A DNA stretch of 13,216 nt from Methanosarcina sp. (lineage in GTDB: Archaea > Halobacteriota > Methanosarcinia > Methanosarcinales > Methanosarcinaceae). Numbering within the stretch: the first letter of the stretch is position 1; the number at the start of each line of letters is the position of its first letter. The position numbers were made by a program, and so were the translations under genes. The DNA is taken from assembly GCA_017883485.1 (NCBI GenBank), contig JADGNM010000024.1, positions 1-13,216 of the forward strand. The letters run 5' to 3'. This document shows positions 6,910 through 13,216 of the stretch, piece by piece. Below the pieces are notes generated by a model that had not been told where the DNA came from, made no database searches, and saw only the letters and a list, made by a program, of their open reading frames with translations.

Positions 6910-6917
6910 TTTATATA
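6910..6917 (+). promoter_or_regulatory. Candidate upstream TATA box (TTTATATA) before pcn
   Basis: TTTATATA is close to the archaeal consensus and lies about 175 nt before the pcn ATG, 12 nt after the dyad at 6879-6898. It could drive a longer pcn transcript or a short RNA. Confidence 0.35.
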
Positions 6918-7027
6918 GTTACCGGGAGTTTGAGTTTAATGATTTTTCCAGTTTCAGATAGCTGTTTATCCGGATTCGGAAAGTTTTCTCCTCAAAATAG
7001 ACCGAAAGCTCCCGAATCTTAAAGAAA

Positions 7028-7036
7028 TTTATATAT
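7028..7036 (+). promoter_or_regulatory. TATA box for pcn-priL
   Basis: TTTATATAT sits 53-61 nt before the pcn ATG, giving a predicted transcript start near 7060 and a leader of about 30 nt containing the ribosome binding sequence GGAG (7078-7081). Purines just upstream (AAAGAAA) could form the B-recognition element. Confidence 0.5.
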
Positions 7037-7088
7037 CTCAAGGGTAATAAATAGTTTAAAACTTAAATTTATTTAGCGGAGAAGAATT

Positions 7089-7826
7089 ATGTTCAAGGCA
7101 GCAATTAATGCAGAGCTTCTGAAAGATGCGATTGCCTCGCTGGCTGTAATTGTAGATGAGGTCAGATTCAGAATAAAACCGGAAGGTATTTCAGTAAAAG
7201 CTGTTGATCCTGCCAACGTTGCAATGGTGATCTTTGAGCTTGGATCGTCTGCTTTCGATGAATATAGCGCTGATGAGCTTGAAATCGGAATCGACCTGAA
7301 CAAGATTACAGACTTGCTGGGAATTACGGATAAAGGGGATACGGTCCGGATGGAACTTGAAGAAGGAAACAATAAACTCCTTATTGACGTCGGAGGTCTG
7401 TCCTATACTCTTTCTCTCCTCGATCCCTCTACAATCCGTGCAGAACCAAGAATTCCCCAGCTTGAGCTGCCTGCCAAAGTTGTCATGAACGGTACTGATC
7501 TCAGGCGTGCGGTGAAAGCCGCAGAAAAAATAAGCGACCATATGCTCATGGGAGTTTCTGGCGATACTTTCTACATGGAAGCAAAAGGTGATACCGACAA
7601 GGTTCGTCTGGAGATGGGCAGAGACCAGTTAATCGACCTGAAAACAGGTGAAGCTAGCTCCCTCTTCTCCCTGGACTATCTGACAGACATAGTCAAGCCC
7701 ACAAATAAAGTCAATGAGGTTTCCCTCTCCCTTGGAAGAGACTTCCCGGTAATAATAGAATTTGAGATCGCAAATGGTGCAGGAAGGATTTCTTACCTCC
7801 TGGCCCCGAGAATCGAGTCGGATTAA
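7089..7826 (+). CDS. pcn: DNA polymerase sliding clamp (PCNA)
   Basis: A 245-aa PCNA protomer, the normal length for the family. Three copies form the ring that encircles DNA and tethers polymerase, FEN1, ligase and RFC. The N-terminus MFKAAINAELLKDAIASLAVIVDE and the segment EGISVKAVDPANVAMVIFEL (about 37-56) are classic domain I strands. The interdomain connector follows at about 115-130, and the C-terminal strand ends in YLLAPRIESD, with LAPRI being the conserved tail that contacts PIP-box partners. GGAG at 7078-7081 sets the ATG start. The stop is 4 nt before the priL start, so clamp and primase subunit are very likely cotranscribed. Confidence 0.96.
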   Translation: MFKAAINAELLKDAIASLAVIVDEVRFRIKPEGISVKAVDPANVAMVIFELGSSAFDEYSADELEIGIDLNKITDLLGITDKGDTVRMELEEGNNKLLIDVGGLSYTLSLLDPSTIRAEPRIPQLELPAKVVMNGTDLRRAVKAAEKISDHMLMGVSGDTFYMEAKGDTDKVRLEMGRDQLIDLKTGEASSLFSLDYLTDIVKPTNKVNEVSLSLGRDFPVIIEFEIANGAGRISYLLAPRIESD

Positions 7827-7830
7827 TTGT

Positions 7831-8898
7831 ATGCGGGCAGACGAACTTGCATATTACCCGTTTATTTCAGAAGCATCTACCCACGTTGAAAATCTGGGTA
7901 TATTCCTTGATAATCTGCTAAATTCCCGTGCATATAGGGCTGCAAGGATCCGGGGGATAGAGAGGGTAAAAGAAGCTCTTGAAGGGGAAATCCGGAAACT
8001 CCATGTTTCCGGGGAAGTTCAGGTCCTCTCGGAACTACTTTCTTATCCTTTTGCCAGGATGTTGGTTGCCTGCGTGGATGACCAGCTTTTCACTCGACGA
8101 TATGCTCTGGCAGAAGCCAAAGCTGCCTATACTCTTCTGAAAAATGAAAACCTGGCTTTTTTGCTTGAGTTCGGAGAAGATTTTGGAATCTCAGCAGATC
8201 TCATAGACACTTATTTTAGCATGCATTTTACGGATTATATCCGCTTTTCCAAATCCCTGAAAGATCCAGCCTGGAAACTGACAAACCGCCAGTTCAGGGC
8301 CGGAAAAGTAAAAATTACCAGGGAAGAATTTGCAAGGCTTCTTGAAGAAGCAATCAGAGAGCGTATTGAACAGTCCTTTCCGATCCCTGAAATCCCTGAA
8401 GAGGTTTCGAGATTCTGCGCCCCTTACGTTGCCGAGATAAAGGATCAATTTGAGGTCCAGAAGAAAAAATTCGGGGCAACGGATTTTGGGTCTGTTGAGC
8501 CGGAACTTTTTCCCCCCTGCATTTCCCATGCTCTTGCAAACGTGCGGGGCGGAGTAAACCTTGCTCATTCAATGCGCTTTGCTATGACCTCCTTCCTTCT
8601 CAGTGTAGGAATGTACGTAGACGAAATCCTCAACCTTTTCAATATCTCTCCCGATTTCAGCGCTGAAAAAACCCTTTATCAGATAGAACACATTGCAGGC
8701 GCTACAGGAAATGTTTATAAGCCCCCTGCCTGCGATACCATGAGAACTTACGGCAACTGCATAGGAAAAGACAGGTTATGTGAAAAAATCAACCATCCTC
8801 TGGGATATTACGAGAGAAAAATACATCTAAAAAATAAAGAAAAGGAAAAAGAAATAGAAAGAGAAAATAAAAATGAAAAGGGAAATGATAATGAGTAA
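7831..8898 (+). CDS. priL: DNA primase large subunit PriL (Fe-S)
   Basis: A 355-aa regulatory subunit of archaeal/eukaryotic primase, which partners the catalytic PriS to make primers at origins and on the lagging strand. The N-terminal helical half (YYPFISEASTHVENLG, then an Arg/Lys-rich segment) matches the family. The C-terminal domain binds a 4Fe-4S cluster through four cysteines, here Cys230 (PPCISHALANVRGG), Cys301, Cys310 and Cys317 (CDTMRTYGNC, then DRLC), all present. The following NHPLGYYERK is also typical. ATG 7831 is chosen because the protein then begins MRADELAYYPF as expected; the open frame extends back to 7762 inside pcn but that part is not family-like. The last 25-30 residues are a Lys/Glu/Asn-rich low-complexity tail, possibly flexible. 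The stop is 22 nt from the converging VOC gene. PriS is not in this window. Confidence 0.92.
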   Translation: MRADELAYYPFISEASTHVENLGIFLDNLLNSRAYRAARIRGIERVKEALEGEIRKLHVSGEVQVLSELLSYPFARMLVACVDDQLFTRRYALAEAKAAYTLLKNENLAFLLEFGEDFGISADLIDTYFSMHFTDYIRFSKSLKDPAWKLTNRQFRAGKVKITREEFARLLEEAIRERIEQSFPIPEIPEEVSRFCAPYVAEIKDQFEVQKKKFGATDFGSVEPELFPPCISHALANVRGGVNLAHSMRFAMTSFLLSVGMYVDEILNLFNISPDFSAEKTLYQIEHIAGATGNVYKPPACDTMRTYGNCIGKDRLCEKINHPLGYYERKIHLKNKEKEKEIERENKNEKGNDNE

Positions 8899-8920
8899 GG
8901 AAGATCCGCACGTTCTTTGT

Positions 8921-9385
8921 TTATAAGCACGTTCTGACAAATTCCTCTGGCATTGAGGTTCTTTTTGCGGTCTCTTCAGCCGATAATCCCTGGCTCAGGA
9001 ACCTTTTTACTACGCTTTCCATGGGTTCACCAACTTCAACAATGTGCTTATCAGGATCGTAGAATCTGATAGCCCGTTGTCCCCAAGGCTGTTCTTTTAA
9101 TCCATGTACATATTCCACGGAGTCTATGTTTTTCAGCTTTTCAAGGAAACTATCAAAATCTTCTTCTTCAAAATACAATTCACCATTTTTTGATTTTTGA
9201 ATGATATCATTTTCGTTTATGTTTAATAAATCTGAAAAGTGTGACTTTAAATGTATCGCAAAGCCGCCCTCAAATGATATATTTTCGCCAAAATCGAATT
9301 GTACTTTTTGATTGAGAACATTTTCATAAAAATTTCTTGAAGTTTTCATATCATTAACAACAATTAGTGGACATATAAATTTCAT
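8921..9385 (-). CDS. VOC (glyoxalase/bleomycin resistance) family protein
   Basis: A 154-aa protein with a glyoxalase-like fold: the N-terminus MKFICPLIVVNDMKTSRNFYENVLN is the usual beta-alpha unit opening such domains. Residues 99-122 (QPWGQRAIRFYDPDKHIVEVGEPM) are the typical closing strand segment with His114 and Glu117/Glu120 as candidate ligands. After this lies a 30-residue tail (KRFLSQGLSAEETAKRTSMPEEFV) resembling a small helix-turn-helix, as in some firmicute VOC proteins. The substrate is unknown; fosfomycin- or bleomycin-type resistance should not be assumed. Codon use is AT-rich, and a near-perfect Shine-Dalgarno AGGAGG lies 6 nt before the ATG, stronger than at neighbouring genes. 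Both suggest acquisition from elsewhere. The gene converges on priL with a 22-nt gap. Confidence 0.82.
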   Translation of the reverse strand: MKFICPLIVVNDMKTSRNFYENVLNQKVQFDFGENISFEGGFAIHLKSHFSDLLNINENDIIQKSKNGELYFEEEDFDSFLEKLKNIDSVEYVHGLKEQPWGQRAIRFYDPDKHIVEVGEPMESVVKRFLSQGLSAEETAKRTSMPEEFVRTCL

Positions 9386-9425
9386 TTTATTGCCTCCTAT
9401 CGTAAGTAAATATGATATTCAAGGC

Positions 9426-9446
9426 GAACTGTTGTTTTGAACTGTT
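9426..9446 (-). promoter_or_regulatory. Direct repeat GAACTGTT x2 upstream of the VOC gene, possible operator
   Basis: GAACTGTT occurs at 9426-9433 and 9439-9446 (13-nt period), 41-61 nt upstream of the minus-strand VOC start. Repeats with about one helical turn plus spacing are often regulator sites, but nothing else supports this. Confidence 0.3.
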
Positions 9447-9517
9447 CATAACACCGAGCGATTTCAACTAGCCCTCTTAATATCTCTTCCTTTCTGTAAA
9501 TTCTTTCCATTTTTGCC

Positions 9518-9548
9518 AAAAAATAGTCACTGCATCTGGCAGGCCAGA
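9518..9548 (-). terminator. Hairpin plus T-run downstream of the decayed minus-strand gene
   Basis: On the minus strand TCTGGC-CT-GCCAGA (9548-9535) is followed 11 nt later by six T (9523-9518). It lies about 27 nt after the last stop of the pseudogene, on the right strand to end its transcript. Confidence 0.4.
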
Positions 9549-9574
9549 CGAGATCTCTGGCTTTTAACGATCTT

Positions 9575-10163
9575 TCATGTCTCTTTCAGCTTCTGTTGCA
9601 GCTTCCATTCAAGTATGCTGCACACGAGAAGGCAGACAATTATTGTCAATGGCAGGACATATATTAAAAGAGAAATGAATCGAATCTCAGTGACGAATCT
9701 CTTCAGAAAATAGCCTTAATATTCCTTTTATCGCGCTATCGCGCGTATCCATGAAATAGTTTACTTGTTTTCTTGCAGTTTCTATCCCTCCAATCAATTC
9801 ATCTTTTAGAGGATTAATCCTGCCAACTTCCGACAACGCTTTCTTCGACGGGCAGGATCAGCCCTAAATTTTCATCATGTCTGAATGGAACTCTCATTCC
9901 TGGCAAATATTGTTTTGGAATCCCGGCTTCGAGCAACGCCTCATTTCGGTATCTCATCTGAAGCATATGGACATCGGTTTTTATCTCGGAATATAGCCAG
10001 GTTATTCTTCCCTTCTCTTTATCAGGGATCTGCATCTCGCATCAAAAACAATCGGGAATGGTAACTCGTTGGAACTTGAAAAAAAATAAGTGAATATTGC
10101 CTGAAAGGTCGGGCTGCGCTGGATGTTTCCTGAATCGACCGCTCTTACTATCCAAGTCTTCAT
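9575..10163 (-). pseudogene. Multiply frameshifted gene remnant, hypothetical protein with a C-terminal membrane segment
   Basis: No single frame is long, but four successive minus-strand segments read as one protein of about 195 aa. Segment 1 starts at ATG 10163 (MKTWIVRAVDSGNIQRSPTF) and runs to about 10030 (PFPIVFDA). Segment 2, in another frame, gives MQIPDKEKGRITWLYSEIKT and YLPGMRVPFRHDENLGLILP and stops at 9814. Segment 3 continues with LSEVGRINPLKDELIGGIET and ILRLFSEEIR, stopping at 9687. Segment 4 continues with RFISLLIYVLPLTIIVCLLV, a hydrophobic membrane helix, and a charged tail ending at TGA 9575. The shifts fall near 10030, 9850 and 9700. Each segment looks protein-like only in its own frame, and a hairpin terminator follows. 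I do not recognise the family. Sequencing error is an alternative to decay, but three shifts in 600 nt favour true inactivation. Confidence 0.5.
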
Positions 10164-10288
10164 GATAATTCAATATTTGGATAAAACTATTTAATTGGGT
10201 CACATCACGAAATGGAAAAAATCGTACGCTAAAAATTGTGAAAATAAGTGGAATTCAGGTTTCAGGCAACTGCGCAAGTTCCAAATCT

Positions 10289-11608
10289 TTACCTTCTTCT
10301 GTATTCTCTGCATTTTTGCACGAATTTTTCGGCCGGAAAAGTAGCAGGATGAGAGTGCATATACCCTGCGAGGGTATTGTGCTCTACAAGGCCGTCAAAA
10401 CCGTCCTGTATACCTTTTCCGCGGATCATCTCGTATGCGAATCTTGCATCACGGTCGCATTCCGTAAGAGAATAATGGAATTCATGACCTCTTATATTAT
10501 GAGATGAGAAATTTCTGTCCAGGGGGAGAGCCTCTGTATAGCCCAGAGCCTTAAGCCTGTCTGTCATTCGTGTATTTGCTGGCACGACGTCTGCCAGTTT
10601 ATAGGTCCTGCCGTCTACTTCGTAGGTCCCGCAGAGGTAGAGCAGGCCGCCGCATTCTGCATAGATTGGCAGGCCGTCAGCTGCCAGACCCTTAAGCTTA
10701 CGTGTCGTTTCTGAATTTTCAAGAGTTTCTGCATAAAGTTCAGGGTAGCCGCCTCCAAGGTATATCCCGTCTACATCCGGGACCTCACCTGCCATCGGGC
10801 TAAAGAATACAATCTCAGCTCCGCAATCCCTGAAGGAATCGAACATGTCCTGGTAATAAAAACAAAAGGCAGGGTCCATGGCAATTCCTATGCTGGCTTC
10901 CGTTTCAGGTATCTGCAGATCAGTAATTTCAGGAACGGAACAGGGTTCGGCAAGTTCGAGAACTGCATCAAGGTCAACGTTCTCCTCAATAAACGCTGCC
11001 ATCTCCTCAGTATTGTAATCCTTTTCGTGGGCCATATACAGCCCGAGGTGCCTGGAGGGAACTTCGATGTCTTTCCTCCGTGGAATCTCGCCTACAACAG
11101 GAATGTCATCCGGGAGCGAATTTTTTACGAGTTCCGCATGGCGCGGGCTTCCGACCTGATTCAGGACGACCCCTGCAATCGTGACTCCGGGATCGAATTC
11201 CGAATATCCCTTGAGGAGAGCTGCAGCACTTCTGGACATCCCATGGACATTTATAACCAGAATTACCGGCAGATCAAGGGTTTTTGCAACATGTGCCGAG
11301 CTTGCAATTTCCGTAGAATCGATTCCGTCAAAAAGCCCCATTACACCTTCTACTACTGCGATATCCGCATCCGCAGATGTCCGGGCAACAGTCCTCTCGA
11401 CTCCATCTATACCCATTATGTATGTATCCAGATTCCTTGAAGGGCGCCCGCAGATTGCTGTGTGATGAGAAGGATCGATGTAGTCGGGCCCTACTTTGTA
11501 AGGTTGAACTTTTAACTGCCTGTGCTTGAGGGCAGCCATGACACCCATTGAAACCGTAGTTTTCCCGACTCCGCTGTGGGTTCCTGCAATAAGTATTCCT
11601 TTTGTCAT
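10289..11608 (-). CDS. cbiA: Cobyrinate / Ni-sirohydrochlorin a,c-diamide synthase
   Basis: A 439-aa two-domain, ATP-dependent glutamine amidotransferase that amidates the a and c acetate side chains of a tetrapyrrole. The N-terminal P-loop dethiobiotin-synthetase-like domain has GTHSGVGKTT (9-18), KVGPDYIDPSHHT (38-50) and VVEGVMGLFDG (85-95). The C-terminal class I glutaminase domain has GIYLGGGYPELYAETL (281-296), YAECGGLLYL (316-325, nucleophile Cys319), GHEFHYS (374-380) and YMHSHP (416-421), with His420 the likely catalytic histidine. Methanogens use this fold both for cobamides (CbiA) and for coenzyme F430 (CfbB), and sequence alone does not separate them. The absence of cfbC/D/E neighbours makes me lean to CbiA. 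The ATG has no Shine-Dalgarno and the TATA box lies about 27 nt upstream, suggesting a leaderless mRNA. The gene diverges from moaA. Confidence 0.88.
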   Translation of the reverse strand: MTKGILIAGTHSGVGKTTVSMGVMAALKHRQLKVQPYKVGPDYIDPSHHTAICGRPSRNLDTYIMGIDGVERTVARTSADADIAVVEGVMGLFDGIDSTEIASSAHVAKTLDLPVILVINVHGMSRSAAALLKGYSEFDPGVTIAGVVLNQVGSPRHAELVKNSLPDDIPVVGEIPRRKDIEVPSRHLGLYMAHEKDYNTEEMAAFIEENVDLDAVLELAEPCSVPEITDLQIPETEASIGIAMDPAFCFYYQDMFDSFRDCGAEIVFFSPMAGEVPDVDGIYLGGGYPELYAETLENSETTRKLKGLAADGLPIYAECGGLLYLCGTYEVDGRTYKLADVVPANTRMTDRLKALGYTEALPLDRNFSSHNIRGHEFHYSLTECDRDARFAYEMIRGKGIQDGFDGLVEHNTLAGYMHSHPATFPAEKFVQKCREYRRR

Positions 11609-11628
11609 TCAGTAGCTATTGCACAGGT

Positions 11629-11641
11629 TAATATATATTAA
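11629..11641 (-). promoter_or_regulatory. TATA box for cbiA, implying a leaderless transcript
   Basis: TAATATATATTAA is centred about 27 nt upstream of the minus-strand ATG at 11608, so initiation 25-27 nt downstream would fall at or next to the start codon. No Shine-Dalgarno is present in between. Confidence 0.45.
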
Positions 11642-11719
11642 TTCAGTCCTTTTTTATTCGGTCCTTTGAGGAGAACAGCAACCGCTTATCGGAAAAGAGC
11701 ATGGCATATAACTGATCCT

Positions 11720-11730
11720 ATTAAATATTG
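11720..11730 (+). promoter_or_regulatory. Candidate TATA element for moaA
   Basis: ATTAAATATTG is centred about 38 nt before the moaA ATG and would give a leader of roughly 12 nt holding CAGGA. A second TATA-like run, TCTATAAATA at 11741-11750, is too close to the start codon. Confidence 0.3.
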
Positions 11731-11762
11731 TTATTCTAATTCTATAAATAAAACAGGAAAAC

Positions 11763-12797
11763 ATGAAGGACAAGAATTCAGGGGTATCTTCCCCGTTTCC
11801 AAAAGAAAAACAAGAAGATTTGCTTATTGACCCTTACGGGAGAAAGGTAACAGGGCTTCGCATATCTATCACTGATAGGTGTAACCTTTCATGCATGTAC
11901 TGCCATAATGAAGGTGCGGAATGCTGCTCTGGCAGCCCAACAGGGCATGAGATGGCACCTGAGTTGATATGTGGGATTGTCAGGGAAGCTGCAAAATTCG
12001 GAATCCGTAAGGTTAAGTTCTCCGGAGGCGAACCGCTTTTTCGAAAAGATTTCGAAGATATCCTATATTGCCTTCCTCCTTTAGAAGAGGTATCCGCAAC
12101 CACAAATGGTATCTTGCTTGAAAAACGTGCAAAAGCTCTGAAAGTTGCAGGCCTTGACAGGATAAACATAAGCCTCGATACCCTTATTCCCGAAAAATAT
12201 GAGGCAATCACCGGAGCGTCTGCAGGTTCCTTTGAAAAAGTTATTAAAGGCATTGATAGTTCAGTTGAAGCCGAACTGACTCCCGTAAAGCTGAATATGG
12301 TACTCCTGAAAGGCGTAAACGATAACGAAATCGATTCCATGATGGAATTTGTCAGATCTTATAAAGGTAAAGTTATTTTGCAATTAATAGAGCTTATGGA
12401 TATCGACCCAAAGCTTTCAAAATATATGATTGATTCGAAGGCCCTTGAGAAAAGCCTGGCTGAGAAAGCAAGCGAAGTCAGAGTCAGGCATCTGCATCAC
12501 CGGAAAAAATATATTATCAATGGGATTGAAGTGGAGTTTGTTCGCCCTATGGATAATTCGGAGTTTTGCGCCCACTGCAGCAGGCTGAGGGTCACAGCAG
12601 ACGGAAAGTTCAAGCCCTGCCTGCTTGTAAATGATAATCTGGTGGATGTCCGGGAAGCCAGGAGCCCAGAAGAGATAGAAAAGCTGCTCAAGCTTGCGGT
12701 AAGCCGGCGGAAACCATATTATACTCCGGTTGAAGCTCTTGAATTAAAGAAAAATCAAAAAGAAGAGAAGAAAAGAAAGAGTGAAAAAAGTGGGTAA
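11763..12797 (+). CDS. moaA: GTP 3',8-cyclase, radical SAM molybdenum cofactor enzyme
   Basis: A 344-aa MoaA, catalysing the first step of molybdopterin synthesis, the SAM-dependent conversion of GTP to 3',8-cyclo-7,8-dihydro-GTP. The radical SAM cluster motif is DRCNLSCMYCH (38-48; Cys40, Cys44, Cys47), preceded by LRISITDR as in most MoaA. VKFSGGEPLFRKDF (about 88-101) gives the GGEP SAM-binding motif, and RINISLDTL follows. The second cluster, specific to MoaA, is CAHCSRLRVTADGKFKPC (269-286; Cys269, Cys272, Cys286), which binds GTP. The C-terminus is a lysine-rich tail rather than the bacterial GG end, common in archaea. In a methanogen the product serves the molybdenum or tungsten formylmethanofuran dehydrogenase. 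ATG 11763 follows CAGGA. The N-terminal 25 residues are extra and hydrophilic; an internal start cannot be excluded. Confidence 0.9.
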   Translation: MKDKNSGVSSPFPKEKQEDLLIDPYGRKVTGLRISITDRCNLSCMYCHNEGAECCSGSPTGHEMAPELICGIVREAAKFGIRKVKFSGGEPLFRKDFEDILYCLPPLEEVSATTNGILLEKRAKALKVAGLDRINISLDTLIPEKYEAITGASAGSFEKVIKGIDSSVEAELTPVKLNMVLLKGVNDNEIDSMMEFVRSYKGKVILQLIELMDIDPKLSKYMIDSKALEKSLAEKASEVRVRHLHHRKKYIINGIEVEFVRPMDNSEFCAHCSRLRVTADGKFKPCLLVNDNLVDVREARSPEEIEKLLKLAVSRRKPYYTPVEALELKKNQKEEKKRKSEKSG

Positions 12798-12836
12798 GAA
12801 AGCAGATAATTTGATACAATTGTAAGGAGGAAGAAA

Positions 12837-13001
12837 GTGAAAATTGAACTTTTGGTCGACGGCAGGAAAATCCCAATGAATGAGTTTGTCCAGAAAATCG
12901 TAGGAAACGTTATTCAGGCAATGGTCGAAACTCTCCACACTATCGACAGCGGATGGGAGGAAATCTCCATTCACATTGAAAAAGATGATGTGAAGGAATA
13001 A
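12837..13001 (+). CDS. Small conserved-looking 54-aa protein of unknown function
   Basis: A GTG start at 12837 is preceded by AAGGAGG (12824-12830) at 6 nt spacing, one of the best ribosome sites in the window. The 54-aa product begins MKIELLVDGRKIPMNEFVQK and continues with a hydrophobic helix IVGNVIQAMVETL, then GWEEISIHIEKDD. The pattern of strand, helix, strand suggests a compact folded domain. I recall similar short KIELxVxGKxIPLNEFVQ proteins in other archaea, without an assigned function. It lies 39 nt after moaA on the same strand and is followed by a hairpin terminator, so it is probably the last gene of the moaA transcript. Codon choice (GTC GAC GGC, GAG GAA ATC) looks like the neighbours. 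Confidence 0.78.
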   Translation: MKIELLVDGRKIPMNEFVQKIVGNVIQAMVETLHTIDSGWEEISIHIEKDDVKE

Positions 13002-13043
13002 AGATAAGACATTTTTAGAAATTAAAACATTTTCCCCCGGATC

Positions 13044-13092
13044 AAAAAGGAGAAATTAGCGTTTTTCGGCACCAAAATCTTCTCCCTTTTTT
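13044..13092 (+). terminator. Hairpin terminator after the 54-aa gene
   Basis: AAAAAGGAGAA (13044-13054) pairs with TTCTCCCTTTTTT (13079-13092 region) with one bulged base, and the descending arm ends in six T. It lies about 43 nt after the stop at 13001. The loop is about 24 nt, so the structure is not compact. Confidence 0.5.
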
Positions 13093-13156
13093 CAGAACAA
13101 TTTACAAATCAACGATACTTAGTGCCCGCTGCGAAATAACCTGAGCCAAATTTCAT

Positions 13157-13189
13157 ACTGAACTAAAACATTTACACAAGCGGTTCAGT
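13157..13189. repeat. Inverted repeat ACTGAAC / GTTCAGT near the window end
   Basis: ACTGAAC at 13157-13163 and GTTCAGT at 13183-13189 are perfect inverted repeats 19 nt apart. AT-rich sequence with a TATA-like run follows to the window end; whether it belongs to a downstream promoter cannot be seen. Confidence 0.3.
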
Positions 13190-13216
13190 TGATTTCTTTC
13201 AAAATAAAAAATATAT

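Noticed and set aside
7762..7830. Extension of priL upstream into pcn
   Set aside because: The 23 added residues are just pcn read in another frame; ATG 7831, 4 nt after the pcn stop, gives the normal PriL N-terminus.
9513..9713. 66-codon plus-strand open frame
   Set aside because: It lies antisense to the reconstructed minus-strand pseudogene, has no ribosome site and shows no family-like motif.
10238..10507. 89-codon plus-strand open frame at the cbiA 3' end
   Set aside because: Most of it is antisense to the well-supported cbiA C-terminus and there is no Shine-Dalgarno or recognisable motif.
1..13216. CRISPR arrays, tRNA or rRNA genes
   Set aside because: No regularly spaced 25-40-nt repeats and no recognisable tRNA arms or rRNA segments were seen on either strand by reading.

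Overview
The window reads as chromosome of a methanogenic archaeon, most likely Methanosarcina or a close relative. The pointers are archaeal information-processing genes (PCNA, primase large subunit, transcript-cleavage factor TFS), archaeal lipid genes next to an archaeosortase, a methanopterin-type dihydroneopterin aldolase, a cobyrinate/F430-type amidotransferase, TTTATATA-like TATA boxes and long AT-rich intergenic stretches. The genus is inferred from overall protein character; no database search was run.

Layout. (1) 1-236: the 3' end of an IS200/IS605-type TnpB gene, then the element's right end with a strong hairpin, which probably encodes the 3' part of an omega RNA. (2) 353-2621, plus strand: argD-like and hisC-like aminotransferases, overlapping by about 20 nt. 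(3) 5336-2673, minus strand: artA (archaeosortase A), asd (archaetidylserine decarboxylase), pssA (archaetidylserine synthase) and mptD (dihydroneopterin aldolase). The first three are tightly packed or overlapping and sit behind a tandemly duplicated TATA element. (4) 5337-6081: an AT-rich 745-nt intergenic region. (5) 6082-8898, plus strand: NUDIX hydrolase, tfs, pcn, priL, a transcription/replication cluster. (6) 9385-8921, minus strand: a VOC/glyoxalase-family gene that looks foreign. (7) 10163-9575, minus strand: a decayed membrane-protein gene with about three frameshifts. (8) 11608-10289, minus strand: cbiA/cfbB-type a,c-diamide synthase, probably leaderless. It diverges from moaA (11763-12797, plus), which is followed by a well-translated-looking 54-aa small gene (12837-13001) and a hairpin terminator.

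How the genes work together. The most coherent functional unit is artA-asd-pssA. An archaeosortase removes C-terminal sorting segments from exported proteins and its substrates become lipid-anchored. PssA and Asd make archaetidylserine and archaetidylethanolamine, a plausible lipid partner for that reaction. The pcn-priL pair provides the sliding clamp and the Fe-S primase subunit for replication, and TFS rescues stalled RNA polymerase. CbiA/CfbB and MoaA supply tetrapyrrole (cobamide or F430) and molybdopterin/tungstopterin cofactors, and MptD serves methanopterin synthesis, all consistent with methanogen metabolism.
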